Origin: Schauerella fraxinea
Lineage (GTDB): Bacteria > Pseudomonadota > Gammaproteobacteria > Burkholderiales > Burkholderiaceae_B
DNA length: 64,000 nucleotides
Assembly: GCA_030849965.1 (NCBI GenBank)
Contig: JAVDKL010000001.1
Span: forward strand, 2,648,554 to 2,712,553
Reading direction: 5' to 3'
In this document: positions 37,302 to 46,568 of the stretch, one piece after another
Position numbering within the stretch: position 1 is the stretch's first letter
How the letters are laid out: each line of letters starts with the position of its first letter
Position numbers and translations under genes: made by a program
The notes under the pieces: model-generated
The model's database searches: none
Seen by the model: only the letters and a program-made list of their open reading frames with translations
What the model was told of the DNA's origin: nothing

Positions 37302-38651
37302 GTGAAAAACCCTTCAGAACTGATAGCTACCAAAGACTCGAGCCCGCGCGTTGGGTTCGTCTCGCTCGGCTGTCCGAAAGCCCTTGTCGACTCCGAACGG
37401 ATTCTGACGCAACTGCGCATGGAGGGCTACGTGGTGTCGCCTTCGTACGAAGATGCCGACGTGGTGGTCGTCAACACCTGCGGCTTCATCGATAGCGCCA
37501 AAGCCGAATCGCTGGATGCCATCGGCGAAGCCATCGCCGAAAACGGCAAGGTCATCGTGACCGGCTGTATGGGCGTGGATGCTTCCGTGATTCGCGCGGC
37601 GCACCCCAGCGTGCTGTCGGTCACCGGCCCGCAGCAATACGAAGAGGTCGTGCGCGCCGTGCACGATGCCGCCCCTCCGTCGCTGACGCACGATCCGTAT
37701 GTGGATCTCGTGCCGCCGCAAGGCATCAAGCTCACGCCGCGCCACTACGCTTATCTCAAGATTTCAGAAGGCTGTAATCACCGCTGCAGCTTCTGCATCA
37801 TCCCGTCGATGCGCGGCAACCTCGTGAGCCGCCCGGTGGGCGATGTGCTGAGCGAGGCCGAGCGCCTGGTCAAGGCCGGCGTCAAAGAGCTGCTCGTGAT
37901 CTCCCAAGACACCAGCGCCTACGGCGTGGACGTCAAATACCGCAGCGGTTTCTGGAACGGCCGCCCGGTAAAGACGCGCATGACCGAACTCTGTTCGGCC
38001 TTGTCGGATCTGGGCGTGTGGACGCGCCTGCATTATGTGTATCCGTACCCCAGCGTGGACGAAATCATCCCGCTGATGACCGACGGCAAGGTGTTGCCTT
38101 ACCTCGACATTCCCTTCCAGCATGCCAGCCCGCGCATCTTGAAGCTGATGAAGCGCCCGGCGTTTGAAGACAAAACGCTCGCGCGCATCAAACAATGGCG
38201 CCAGGCCTGTCCCGACTTGACCATCCGCTCGACCTTCATCGTGGGCTTCCCCGGCGAAACCGAAGCCGAGTTCGAGTATTTGCTCGAGTGGATGACCGAA
38301 GCGCAATTGGATCGCGTGGGTTGCTTCCAGTACTCGCCCGTGGGCGGTGCACCGGCCAACGATTTGCCCGATCCCGTACCCGACGAAGTGAAGCAGGAGC
38401 GCTGGGAACGTTTCATGGCACATCAACAAGCCATCTCGGCAGCCCGCCTGCAAGCGAAGGTGGGACGCGAAATCGACGTGCTGATCGACGAGGTCGATGA
38501 AGACGGCGCCGTGGGCCGCTCAAGCGCCGACGCGCCCGAAATCGACGGCTGCGTGTATGTGGCCAGCGACCGCGTGCTCAAACCCGGCGATATGGTGCGC
38601 ACGGTAGTCACCGATGCGGACGAATACGATCTTTGGGCCGATACGGTCTGA
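37302..38651 (+). CDS. rimO: Ribosomal protein uS12 methylthiotransferase RimO
   Basis: Radical-SAM iron-sulfur enzyme of 449 aa that adds a methylthio group to an aspartate of ribosomal protein uS12. The N-terminal UPF0004 domain has the three cluster cysteines (SLGCPKA, NTCGF, TGCMG). The radical-SAM motif is [14 protein letters not shown]-terminal TRAM domain follows from about residue 380. Translation starts at GTG 37302. A strong terminator lies 50 bp downstream. Confidence 0.97.
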   Translation: MKNPSELIATKDSSPRVGFVSLGCPKALVDSERILTQLRMEGYVVSPSYEDADVVVVNTCGFIDSAKAESLDAIGEAIAENGKVIVTGCMGVDASVIRAAHPSVLSVTGPQQYEEVVRAVHDAAPPSLTHDPYVDLVPPQGIKLTPRHYAYLKISEGCNHRCSFCIIPSMRGNLVSRPVGDVLSEAERLVKAGVKELLVISQDTSAYGVDVKYRSGFWNGRPVKTRMTELCSALSDLGVWTRLHYVYPYPSVDEIIPLMTDGKVLPYLDIPFQHASPRILKLMKRPAFEDKTLARIKQWRQACPDLTIRSTFIVGFPGETEAEFEYLLEWMTEAQLDRVGCFQYSPVGGAPANDLPDPVPDEVKQERWERFMAHQQAISAARLQAKVGREIDVLIDEVDEDGAVGRSSADAPEIDGCVYVASDRVLKPGDMVRTVVTDADEYDLWADTV

Positions 38652-38701
38652 AGCGGATCCCGCGCGGATTAGATTGAACCAGCGTTTGATTGAACAAGAT
38701 A

Positions 38702-38741
38702 ATGCCCCGAACACCGGAGAGTGCGTTCGGGGCATTTTTTT
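38702..38741 (+). terminator. Rho-independent terminator after rimO
   Basis: Perfect 11-bp inverted repeat ATGCCCCGAAC / GTTCGGGGCAT with a 12-nt loop, followed by seven T residues. It lies about 50 bp after the rimO stop and before the convergent ferritin-like gene. Confidence 0.93.
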
Positions 38742-38840
38742 CGCCGCATGCCGTGCGCGACGGCTACGCGCAGGCTATGGCGAGCTGACGGTTTTGGCGA
38801 TGCCACTCACGGTTCGCCGCCACGCCAGTAAAAAACCGGT

Positions 38841-39392
38841 TTACAGGAAATCGGACAAATCGTCGGCGTGCTCTTCTTCAACGGCCAGGATCTCTTCCAG
38901 GATGCGACGCGTCGTCGGATCCTTGTCTCCCATGTAGTCGATCATCTGACGATAGCTATCGATCGCGATGCGCTCGGCAACCAGATTTTCGCGAATCATT
39001 TCTTCAAGCGTATTGCACTCGACGTACTCCGAGTGGCTGCGTTCCAGCAGTCCGTTCGGCGACATATTGGGTGCGCCGCCAAGCTGCACAATCCGCTCGG
39101 CCAACGTGTCGGCATGACCTTGTTCTTCGTTTGCGTGCTCGAGAAATTCGGCTGCGACCGGCTCGGCGTTCAGGCCCGTGGCCATAAAGTAGTGGCGCTT
39201 GTAGCGCAGCACACAGACGAGTTCCGTGGCGAGCGCCTCATTCAACAATTTCAGTACGGTCTCACGATCGCCGCGATAGCCGTCGGTCACTGCACCGTCT
39301 TCCAGGCTTTGACGCGCGCGCTGTCGAATACCCTTGATGTCGATTTCAAATGCACCGGTTTCGGTGTTGGCGTTTTGTGTACGTTGATCCAT
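38841..39392 (-). CDS. Ferritin-like (bacterioferritin-type) diiron protein
   Basis: All-helical ferritin-like protein of 183 aa. Iron-ligand motifs are visible: LATELVCVLRYKRHYF, FLEHANEEQGHAD (ExxH), NLVAERIAIDSYRQM and ILAVEEEHADDL (ExxH). These make a four-helix bundle with a diiron site. The methionine expected for bacterioferritin heme binding was not confirmed. ATG 39392 follows a GGAGC ribosome site. It probably stores iron or protects DNA from iron; that is inference from the family. Confidence 0.85.
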   Translation of the reverse strand: MDQRTQNANTETGAFEIDIKGIRQRARQSLEDGAVTDGYRGDRETVLKLLNEALATELVCVLRYKRHYFMATGLNAEPVAAEFLEHANEEQGHADTLAERIVQLGGAPNMSPNGLLERSHSEYVECNTLEEMIRENLVAERIAIDSYRQMIDYMGDKDPTTRRILEEILAVEEEHADDLSDFL

Positions 39393-39674
39393 GGTTTTCG
39401 CTCCAGATAAGTTAAGCACCGCGACGGCTCCGCGTCGCCAGCTTCGATCGCGCGTCTTCTAAACGTGCGACAACATTTCAATCACTTCGGTATGCTTCAC
39501 ACTGATGTGCAGGAAGGGAGATCCGGTCACACACCGTGTTGGTGTTATCGGTGAAGGATTCAGCATTTTCCGTGCCTCAACCGCCATTTTTCGTACACTT
39601 AACAGTGATTCTCGTTGCCAAGATGCGAGTGATAACGCTTCCATCTTTTAGTTCTGCAGCACCATTTTTCAGCG

Positions 39675-40268
39675 ATGTTTATGCCTATTCAAAACGTTTG
39701 TGTGTATTGCGGCTCCAACGCCGGCCGTCAACCCATCTATGCCGAGGTCGCGCAGCAACTCGGTAGAACGCTTGCCGAACGAGACATCGGTCTTGTCTAT
39801 GGCGGCGCCAGTGTCGGCATCATGGGCATCGTTGCCGATGCCGTGATGGCCGCCGGTGGACGCGTTACCGGCATCATTCCCGATGCGCTGATGAAGAAAG
39901 AACTCGCGCACCTGTCGCTCACTGAACTCGTCGTGGTCGATTCGATGCATCAACGCAAAACGCTCATGGCCGAGCGTGCCGATGGCTTTATCGCCATGCC
40001 CGGCGGCGTGGGCACACTGGAAGAAATTTTCGAAACGTGGACGTGGGCGCAGCTGGGTTTTCACAAGAAACCGGTGGGCCTGCTCAACGTGGCTGGCTAC
40101 TACGATCAACTCGCGGGCTTTCTGGATCACACCGTGGAAGAGTCGTTCATGCAGCCGCAGCACCGCGCAATGCTCGCCATCGAAAGCGACCCCGTGCGCC
40201 TGCTCGATCGCTTCGCCGCGTACGAGCCCCCCACCGTGTCGAAATGGATTCGCGCGGAGAAACTCTAA
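39675..40268 (+). CDS. LOG-family nucleoside 5'-monophosphate phosphoribohydrolase (TIGR00730)
   Basis: Rossmann-fold protein of 197 aa that cleaves ribose 5'-phosphate from a (possibly cytokinin-type) purine nucleotide. The signature PGGVGTLEEIFE and LVYGGASVGIMG are intact. Many bacterial members act on AMP or are of unknown physiological role. ATG codons at 39675 and 39681 are both possible. The next gene starts at the very next base after its stop. The 255-bp gap upstream is comparatively AT-rich and shows no gene. Confidence 0.92.
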   Translation: MFMPIQNVCVYCGSNAGRQPIYAEVAQQLGRTLAERDIGLVYGGASVGIMGIVADAVMAAGGRVTGIIPDALMKKELAHLSLTELVVVDSMHQRKTLMAERADGFIAMPGGVGTLEEIFETWTWAQLGFHKKPVGLLNVAGYYDQLAGFLDHTVEESFMQPQHRAMLAIESDPVRLLDRFAAYEPPTVSKWIRAEKL

Positions 40269-40916
40269 GTGCGCGTGCGACTCGCGGCCTTCGATTTCGA
40301 CGGCACCCTGGCGGATACCTTTCCCTGGTTCGACAGCATCTTCGATAGCGTGGCCGAGCGCTATGGCTTTCGTCATGCGACGGCAGAGGAAAAGAAGATG
40401 CTGCGTACGCGCGATGCGCGCGGCATCATGGCGTTTCTCGGCATCCCGTTGTGGAAAGCGCCGATGATCCTGTCGCATGTGCGTAGCCGCATGGCAGCGG
40501 TCACGCCCGAACTGCTGCTGTTTGACGGCATGGCCGACCAATTGGCGCGGCTGAAGTCGGGCGGCGTGCGGTTGGCGGTGGTGAGCTCGAATGCCGAGAA
40601 CAATGTGCGCCAGGTGCTGGGACCGGCGGCCGAATATATCGACACGTTCGCATGCGGCGCCGATGTGTTCGGCAAGCCCGCCAAGCTCAAACGCCTGGCG
40701 CGCGATAACGGTATCGCGGGCGAGCACGCGATCTTGATCGGTGACGAGCTGCGCGATATCGCGGCTGCGCGCGCAAGCGGCTGGCTGGCCGGTGCGGTGG
40801 CATGGGGCTATAACGACGGCGATACGCTTGCCGCTGAATCGCCGGACAGATTGTTTACAGATCCGCAGGAAATGGGCGACTGGCTGCTGAGCGACACGGC
40901 GGATTCTTTGCTGTAA
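40269..40916 (+). CDS. HAD-superfamily phosphatase (phosphoglycolate-phosphatase-like)
   Basis: HAD hydrolase of 215 aa starting at GTG 40269, directly abutting the LOG gene. Motif I is AFDFDGTLADTFPW, motif II LAVVSSNAE, motif III includes KPAKLKRL and motif IV AILIGDELRDIAAA. These predict an Asp-nucleophile phosphatase for a small phosphorylated compound. Its stop codon overlaps the first bases of a 15-bp tandem array. Slippage there could alter the C-terminus of this protein. Confidence 0.88.
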   Translation: MRVRLAAFDFDGTLADTFPWFDSIFDSVAERYGFRHATAEEKKMLRTRDARGIMAFLGIPLWKAPMILSHVRSRMAAVTPELLLFDGMADQLARLKSGGVRLAVVSSNAENNVRQVLGPAAEYIDTFACGADVFGKPAKLKRLARDNGIAGEHAILIGDELRDIAAARASGWLAGAVAWGYNDGDTLAAESPDRLFTDPQEMGDWLLSDTADSLL

Positions 40917-41065
40917 ATGCTGCCGCCGTGAATGCCACTGCTGTGAGTATTGCCGCTTGGAATATCACCGCTGCCAATGCCGCCACTTTGAATGCTGCCG
41001 CCGTGAATATTGCAGTCGTTCATATCGCCGCTGTAATTATCGCAGCTGTGAATACCACTGCTGTG
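40916..41065. repeat. Ten-unit 15-bp tandem array
   Basis: Ten consecutive 15-bp units run from the HAD stop codon to just before fmt. Examples are AATGCTGCCGCCGTG (40916 and again at 40991), AATGCCACTGCTGTG (40931) and AATACCACTGCTGTG (41051). Units vary but keep AAT-x-x-x-GC-x-GC-x-GTG. The unit length is a multiple of three. In one plus frame it reads pentads such as NAAAV NATAV, and on the minus strand pentads such as HSSGI HGGSI. Neither reading has a convincing start, so I treat it as a repeat and not a gene. Confidence 0.9.
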
Positions 41066-41073
41066 ACTATCGA

Positions 41074-42036
41074 TTAAGCCGGCGACCAACCCCGCACAAA
41101 CACATCGACCGGTTGACGCTTCGCACCCGGCTTTTGCAACACCGTCAAACGCAGCACGCCTTCGCCGGTTGCAACATCGATGCCCTCGGGCGTGGCGGCG
41201 AGCACGTCGCCAGGCGTGGCGGTTTTCAATCCGTTGCCGGCCACATCGGCCGCAAGCACCTGCGCCCCCCACACCTTGACCGGATCGGCCAGACCCGGCA
41301 AACGCGTGGTCGCGCCCGGCACGGGATCGAACGCGCGGATCCGTCGTGCTAGCGTCTCGGCCGGCAGCGACCAGTCGAGCGCGGCCTCGGCCTTATCGAG
41401 CTTGGCGGCGTAGGTCACGCCGGCTTCAGGTTGCGGCTGAGCAGCGGGCGCGTGCCCGTCTGCCATCGCCTGCACCACATCCACAATGGCGCGTGCACCC
41501 ACTGCGGCCAACGCATCGTGCAGCGTGGCAGCCGTATCGTTCGGGCCAATCGGCACCGACCGGATATCGAGCATATCGCCCGTATCGAGGCCCACGTCCA
41601 TCTGCATGATCGTGATGCCGGTTTGGGCATCGCCCGCTTCGATCGCACGCTGAATCGGCGCAGCGCCCCGCCATCGGGGCAGCAGGCTGGCATGAATGTT
41701 CAAGCATCCCAAGCGCGGCAGATCGAGTGTCCACTCCGGCAAGATCAGACCATAAGCAGCAACCACCATCACGTCCGGGGCCGCCTCGGTGAGCAGCCGA
41801 TGCGCCTCTGCGGCTTCATCGGGATACTTGCCATCCAGCCGCAGACTGCGCGGCTGCGCCACAGCAATACCGGCATCGAGCGCCGCTTGCTTGACCGGGC
41901 TGGGCGTGAGTTTGAGTCCGCGGCCGGCAGGCCGGTCGGGCTGAGTCAACACAAGCGGAATGGTGTGACCGGCCTCGATCAGCGCAACGAGCGCCAACCG
42001 GGCAAATTCGGGCGTGCCCGCAAAAACGATACGCAT
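41074..42036 (-). CDS. fmt: Methionyl-tRNA formyltransferase
   Basis: Formylates initiator Met-tRNA using 10-formyltetrahydrofolate. Protein of 320 aa starting [16 protein letters not shown]. The catalytic Asn/His segment is [22 protein letters not shown] with a downstream Asp in GLDTGDMLD. The C-terminal OB-like domain contains [11 protein letters not shown]. It lies 16 bp downstream of def on the minus strand, the usual def-fmt pair. Confidence 0.97.
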   Translation of the reverse strand: MRIVFAGTPEFARLALVALIEAGHTIPLVLTQPDRPAGRGLKLTPSPVKQAALDAGIAVAQPRSLRLDGKYPDEAAEAHRLLTEAAPDVMVVAAYGLILPEWTLDLPRLGCLNIHASLLPRWRGAAPIQRAIEAGDAQTGITIMQMDVGLDTGDMLDIRSVPIGPNDTAATLHDALAAVGARAIVDVVQAMADGHAPAAQPQPEAGVTYAAKLDKAEAALDWSLPAETLARRIRAFDPVPGATTRLPGLADPVKVWGAQVLAADVAGNGLKTATPGDVLAATPEGIDVATGEGVLRLTVLQKPGAKRQPVDVFVRGWSPA

Positions 42037-42052
42037 CTCGTGAACCGCGCGC

Positions 42053-42565
42053 TCAAGCGCGCATGGCTTCGCGTTCGGCTTTGCGCATCTTGGTTTTGAT
42101 GCGGTTTTGCTTGAGCAAGGACAGATACTCGACGAACACCTTGCCGTCGAGGTGATCGATTTCGTGCTGGATGCATACAGCCAACAGGCCATCGCAGTCG
42201 ATTTCAAACGGCTTGCCGTTGCGGTCCAGCGCCTTCACGCGAACCTGCGCTGCGCGTTCGACTTCGTCGTACACGCCGGGCACCGACAGGCAGCCTTCTT
42301 CATACGTGCGCCGCTCTTCGCTTTTCCAGACGATTTCCGGATTGATGAAGGTTTGCAATGCCGACCCGTCTTCCGACACATCGATCGTGACGACGCGTTC
42401 ATGCACGTCGACCTGCGTGGCAGCCAACCCGACACCAGGAGCGTCGTACATGGTTTCGGCCATATCCTTCACCAGCTTGCGGATACGATCGTCCACCACG
42501 GCCACAGGCTTGGCCTTCTTGTTCAGGCGCGCATCGGGGTATTGGAGGATGGAAAGCAAAGCCAT
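42053..42565 (-). CDS. def: Peptide deformylase
   Basis: Iron enzyme of 170 aa that removes formyl from new N-terminal methionines. The three catalytic motifs are present: [16 protein letters not shown] and [12 protein letters not shown] 42565 ([11 protein letters not shown]) gives the standard length. Together with fmt downstream it handles both ends of the formylation cycle. Confidence 0.98.
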   Translation of the reverse strand: MALLSILQYPDARLNKKAKPVAVVDDRIRKLVKDMAETMYDAPGVGLAATQVDVHERVVTIDVSEDGSALQTFINPEIVWKSEERRTYEEGCLSVPGVYDEVERAAQVRVKALDRNGKPFEIDCDGLLAVCIQHEIDHLDGKVFVEYLSLLKQNRIKTKMRKAEREAMRA

Positions 42566-42964
42566 GGAAAGGGGTCGCGATATCGCGGAATAAATGAAAT
42601 AACCCCTATGATAATTCAACATGTCCTTGATTTCTAATCGTCTTTCTCTACTGACCCCATTTACTGCGGCCATTGCGTTCTCGCAACGGGCCGCTGCGAT
42701 CCCTGGGGACAGTCATCCATTCCCTGGAACGTCTGGAGATCCCCTGGATGTAGGGCGATTTCTCAGCCATGCAGCTGCCATCCCGACGCGCGCTATGCCG
42801 TTGCCAATCGGGCTGTTGCAATGTGGCCGTTGTGCCTGCGCCTAGCGACGTGGCCAGTGCGTCTGCGCCTATCAACGTGGCAGATGCGCCTGCGCCTATT
42901 TCAGGTATGACAATTTCATCGCCATCGCGTGAGTGCAGTGTTTTTGACGTGCGACACTCGTTCG
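42566..42964. other. def/dprA intergenic region with 27-bp repeats
   Basis: This 399-bp divergent gap has no convincing gene. Its left end is AT-rich near 42590-42640 and probably carries the def promoter (TATCAT-like -10 on the minus strand, weak). The right part contains three 27-bp repeats and shorter CCCTGG-rich repeats at about 42695-42750. One plus frame is open through the repeats but is not the dprA frame. Confidence 0.45.
42820..42900. repeat. Three 27-bp tandem repeats upstream of dprA
   Basis: Units begin at 42820, 42847 and 42874. Each has the shape (A/G)A(C/T)GTGGC..., with a shared 3' half TGCGCCTA(G/T). The length is a multiple of three and one frame reads NVAVVPAPS DVASASAPI NVADAPAPI. 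The array ends 65 bp before the chosen dprA start. Confidence 0.8.
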
Positions 42965-44206
42965 ATGGATGCCCTCCCTCCCCCTCACGACTTGCCCTAT
43001 TGGCTGCGACTCTCACTCACGCCGCATCTGGGGGTGCACGCCTATGCCCTCCTCAAGGCGTTCGGCCTGCCCCGCGATATCTTCGCGCAACCGACCGCAC
43101 GACTCTTGGCCGTCGTGCCGCCCGCCATGGCCGAAACACTGCACCGACCCCCATCATCGGACATCGTGCAAGCGATCGAGACCACGCAAGTTTGGCTGAG
43201 GCACGCCGACCGCCATATCGTGACGCTGGCCGACCCCACCTATCCCCCGGCGCTGCTCACGCTGCCCGACCCACCCCTGCTGCTGTACGTTCGCGGTCAT
43301 CTTCCGACGCTGCAACGCGCCGCACTGGCCATCGTGGGCGCCCGCAGCGCCACCGCCGACGGGCTCGATAACGCTCGCGCGTTCGCGCGCACCTTGGCCG
43401 GCAGCGGCTGGTGCGTGGTGAGCGGTCTGGCGCAAGGCATCGATGCGGCCGCGCATGGCGGGGCCATCGAGGCCGGTCCGCAGGCCGCCGGCACAATTGC
43501 CGTCATGGGTACGGGTGTGGATCTCGTCTATCCGGCGCGTCACCGCAAACTCGCCGACGCGATCGCAGCCCACGGCGCCTTGATCTCCGAGTTGCCGCTG
43601 GGCAGCGGCCCACGCAAGCACCACTTTCCGCGCCGCAACCGACTGATTGCAGGCCTGTCGCAAGGCGTGCTGGTCGTCGAGGCCGCGGTGCAAAGCGGCT
43701 CGTTGATCACCGCCCGTCTGGCGGCCGACGCCGGTCGCGAGGTCTTCGCCATCCCGGGATCGATCCACTCGCCGCTCGCGCGCGGCTGCCACGTCTTGAT
43801 CCGACAAGGCGCCAAGCTCGTCGAAACCGCAGAGGACATCCTGGAAGAACTGCGCGCGCCCGACCTGTTCGGCCGCGCAGATCGCCTGGTCGACGCGCGT
43901 CGCACGCGCATCGTTGAAATCGGAATCGACGCGCAAACCGATAACGTTGCAGATGGAGCGGAAAACGGCGACCGCCGTGCCGTCCGATCGGTCAAAGCCC
44001 CCATCGACGCTCGTTCCGCAACCCGCACCGATCGCGCAGATCCTCTCCTGGCCGCCCTGGGCTTCGACCCTGTATCGATCGAAACGCTGGCCGCACGTAC
44101 GGGCCTGGACGCGGCCAGCCTGAGCGCGCAGTTGATCACGCTCGAACTCGCCGGCCACGTGCACGCCCTGCCCGGCGACCGGTACCAGCGCCGGGCACGC
44201 CGATGA
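42965..44206 (+). CDS. dprA: DNA-processing protein DprA
   Basis: Protects incoming single-stranded DNA and loads RecA during natural transformation. Protein of 413 aa from ATG 42965 (MDALPPPHDLPYW). The Rossmann-like core carries LAIVGARSAT, VVSGLAQGIDAAAHGGA, GTGVDLVYPARH and SELPLGSGPRKHHFPRRNRLIAGLS-type segments. The C-terminal winged-helix (DPLLAALGFDPVSIETLAARTGLDAASL) is present. A 60-residue variable linker precedes it. ATG 42929 in the same frame would add 12 residues. Confidence 0.95.
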   Translation: MDALPPPHDLPYWLRLSLTPHLGVHAYALLKAFGLPRDIFAQPTARLLAVVPPAMAETLHRPPSSDIVQAIETTQVWLRHADRHIVTLADPTYPPALLTLPDPPLLLYVRGHLPTLQRAALAIVGARSATADGLDNARAFARTLAGSGWCVVSGLAQGIDAAAHGGAIEAGPQAAGTIAVMGTGVDLVYPARHRKLADAIAAHGALISELPLGSGPRKHHFPRRNRLIAGLSQGVLVVEAAVQSGSLITARLAADAGREVFAIPGSIHSPLARGCHVLIRQGAKLVETAEDILEELRAPDLFGRADRLVDARRTRIVEIGIDAQTDNVADGAENGDRRAVRSVKAPIDARSATRTDRADPLLAALGFDPVSIETLAARTGLDAASLSAQLITLELAGHVHALPGDRYQRRARR

Positions 44207-44302
44207 CGATGTCCGCTTACACTAACCGTTATTCCCATACCCCATAACAAGCCCGGCGCGTAGTGGCAGACAACACGATCGGCGGGCCATCAGGAAGTCG
44301 CC

Positions 44303-45211
44303 ATGTCCATGCCTAGCCGCGTCAAGATTGTTGAAGTATCGCCCCGCGACGGTCTGCAGAATGAAAAGCTGATCGTGCCCACGGATGTCAAAGTCGAACT
44401 CGTGGATCGGCTGACTCAAGCAGGCTTTCCCAACGTGGAGGCCACCTCGTTCGTGTCGCCCAAATGGGTGCCGCAAATGGCCGATGCCGCCGAGGTCATG
44501 GCGCGCATCCAACGCCGCCCGGGCGTGGTGTATTCGGTGCTCACACCCAACATGAAGGGCTTCGATGCGGCACGCGCCGCCGGCGCCGACGAGGTCGTGA
44601 TCTTCGGCGCTGCGAGCGAAGCCTTTTCGCAAAAAAACATCAACTGCTCGATCGCCGAATCGCTCGAACGATTCGCGCCCGTGGCTGAAGCGGCCAAGGC
44701 TGCCGGCATCCGGTTGCGCGGCAGCATCAGCACCGCATTGGGGTGTCCGTATCAGGGCGACGTGCCGGTGGAAGACGTGGTGCGTGTTGCGCGCACGTTC
44801 ATGGAGATGGGCTGCGACGAGATCGACGTGGCCGACACCATCGGCGTGGGCACGCCGCAGCAAGTGCGCAATGTGATGCGCGCCGTGACGGCCCATGTGG
44901 ATCCGACGCGCGTATCAGGTCATTTTCACGACACGTATGGTCAGGCGCTGGCCAACATCCTTGCCGCGCTCGAAGCCGACATCGCGATCTTTCACACGTC
45001 GGTCGCGGGACTGGGCGGCTGCCCCTACGCCAAGGGCGCGACCGGCAATGTGGCCACCGAGGATGTGCTGTACATGCTGCGTGGCCTGAATATCGACACG
45101 GGTGTGGATTTCGATGCGGTGGTGGATATCGGCCAATGGATGGCCGCCCACCTCGACCGCAAGGGATCAAGCCGTGCCGGTAACGCGATCGCGGCAAAAC
45201 GCGCGGCGTAA
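44303..45211 (+). CDS. mvaB: Hydroxymethylglutaryl-CoA lyase
   Basis: Cleaves HMG-CoA to acetyl-CoA and acetoacetate, the last step of leucine catabolism. TIM-barrel enzyme of 302 aa. It begins with VKIVEVSPRDGLQNE (catalytic Asp/Arg). The HMG-CoA lyase active-site Cys signature is AGLGGCPYAKGATGNVATED. Metal-binding HxH is in VSGHFHDTYG. No other leucine-degradation genes are adjacent. It converges with the following amino-acid binding protein. Confidence 0.95.
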   Translation: MSMPSRVKIVEVSPRDGLQNEKLIVPTDVKVELVDRLTQAGFPNVEATSFVSPKWVPQMADAAEVMARIQRRPGVVYSVLTPNMKGFDAARAAGADEVVIFGAASEAFSQKNINCSIAESLERFAPVAEAAKAAGIRLRGSISTALGCPYQGDVPVEDVVRVARTFMEMGCDEIDVADTIGVGTPQQVRNVMRAVTAHVDPTRVSGHFHDTYGQALANILAALEADIAIFHTSVAGLGGCPYAKGATGNVATEDVLYMLRGLNIDTGVDFDAVVDIGQWMAAHLDRKGSSRAGNAIAAKRAA

Positions 45212-45288
45212 GCCAAGCCAGCCCGTGCGACATGCGCCGGGTGCGTGCACCCGATGCTTACAGCCTGCGCTTCAGGTGAACGCTGGGT

Positions 45289-45313
45289 CCTGACCGCGTC
45301 GTTGGCGGTCAGG
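45289..45313. terminator. Hairpin between mvaB and the amino-acid binding protein gene
   Basis: Perfect 9-bp stem CCTGACCGC / GCGGTCAGG with a 7-nt loop in the gap between two convergent genes. No T run follows on either strand, so a terminator role is plausible but unproven. Confidence 0.5.
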
Positions 45314-45359
45314 CAGCACCGGCCAGACCGACGTGCTGCGTCGATCCACCGCATGGTAC

Positions 45360-46388
45360 TTAGCGAATCGGCAACGCGTACATCAAGCCGCCATCGGTCC
45401 ACTGCGCGTTCAAGCCACGCTTGATCTTCAACGGGCTGCCCTGGCCCACGTTGCGCTCGAAGCTCTCACCGTAATTGCCCACTTGCTTCACGATGTTGTA
45501 GGCCCACTTTTCGTCAAGCCCGAGGTTCTTGCCGGAGCCGGGCGTGACACCAAGGATGCGCTGAATGTTCGGATTCGGGCTTTTCAGTTGTTCGTCCACG
45601 TTCTTGGACGTCACACCATATTCTTCGGTTTCGATCATGGCCGATAACGTCCACTTCACGACGTTCAACCACGCATCGTCACCCTGGCGCACGAAGGGAC
45701 CCAACGGTTCTTTCGAGATGATCTCGGGCAACACCACATAGTCGTCCGGGTTCTGCAGACGTGAAATGCGAATCGAGGCCAGGCCCGACGCATCGGTGCT
45801 GAAAACATCGCAGCGGCCCGTGGCAAACGCGTTGACCACTTCGTTGAACGTTTCGATCACGACCGGCGAGTACTTGACCTTGTTGGCGCGCGCCCAGTCG
45901 GCCAGCGTGTTTTCGTTGGAGGTGCCGGTCTGCAGGCAGATGGTGGCGCCATCGAGTTCTTTCGCACTTGCCACGCCCAGCTTCTTGGGTACCAGGAAGC
46001 CTTGACCATCGTAGAAATTGATGCCGGCATGAATCAGGCCGAGCGCCGTATCGCGTTGCTGCGTGACGGTGGTGTTGCGGGCCAGCAGATCCACCTCGCC
46101 GGATTGCAACGCCGTAAAGCGCTGCTGCGAATTGAGCGGCGTGATCTTGAACTTGCTCGCATCGCCAAACACGGCGGCCGCCACGGCGCGGCACAGGTCC
46201 ACGTCGAGACCGGTCCATTCACCCTTGGCATCGGGCGCCGAAAACCCTGCGAAGCCGGTCGTGGTGCCGCATTGCACATGGCCGCGGTTTTTGACCGTAT
46301 CCAACGTGGACGCGGGTTGGGCGGCAAACGCGCCCTGACTGACCGCCGCCAACAGGGCTGCGCCCGCCAAACCTTTGATTAATCGCAT
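45360..46388 (-). CDS. General amino-acid ABC transporter substrate-binding protein (AapJ type)
   Basis: Periplasmic type-3 binding protein of 342 aa with signal peptide MRLIKGLAGAALLAAVSQGAFA. Typical AapJ/BztA pieces are VKNRGHVQCGTTTGFAGFS, WTGLDVDLCRAVAAAVFGD, and the ligand-site segment ICLQTGTSNENTLADWA. The start at 46388 is the family start; the longer frame upstream is not conserved-looking. The aapQMP permease and ATPase genes are not adjacent, so it is an orphan here. Ligands are probably polar L-amino acids. Confidence 0.93.
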   Translation of the reverse strand: MRLIKGLAGAALLAAVSQGAFAAQPASTLDTVKNRGHVQCGTTTGFAGFSAPDAKGEWTGLDVDLCRAVAAAVFGDASKFKITPLNSQQRFTALQSGEVDLLARNTTVTQQRDTALGLIHAGINFYDGQGFLVPKKLGVASAKELDGATICLQTGTSNENTLADWARANKVKYSPVVIETFNEVVNAFATGRCDVFSTDASGLASIRISRLQNPDDYVVLPEIISKEPLGPFVRQGDDAWLNVVKWTLSAMIETEEYGVTSKNVDEQLKSPNPNIQRILGVTPGSGKNLGLDEKWAYNIVKQVGNYGESFERNVGQGSPLKIKRGLNAQWTDGGLMYALPIR

Positions 46389-46568
46389 GACATGTGTCCT
46401 CGGGTGTAGATCGATCGGCGCCGCAGGTCGCGTGCCGGATGGCAAGCTTAGCCGCGCGCGCGGCGCCGTCCAAATAACCTGCGCGCAACCCCTTATAACC
46501 AAACTGCATCCTACATCCCGCGGTCCCTATGCGCGCGTCGACCGTGCCTTAAAAAGCACATGCTGCGC

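Noticed and set aside
40808-41272. Gly/Ser/His-rich protein on the minus strand over the 15-bp array
   Set aside because: It is the reverse reading of the same repeat, overlaps both fmt and the HAD gene and lacks a plausible start.
40957-41352. Cysteine-rich protein gene over the 15-bp array (plus strand)
   Set aside because: The frame opens only because the repeat lacks stops in that frame; it runs into the complement of fmt, has no ribosome site and matches no family.
42769-43371. 200-codon frame through the 27-bp repeats and into dprA
   Set aside because: It is out of frame with dprA, and its second half lies over the conserved dprA coding sequence. No independent evidence supports it.
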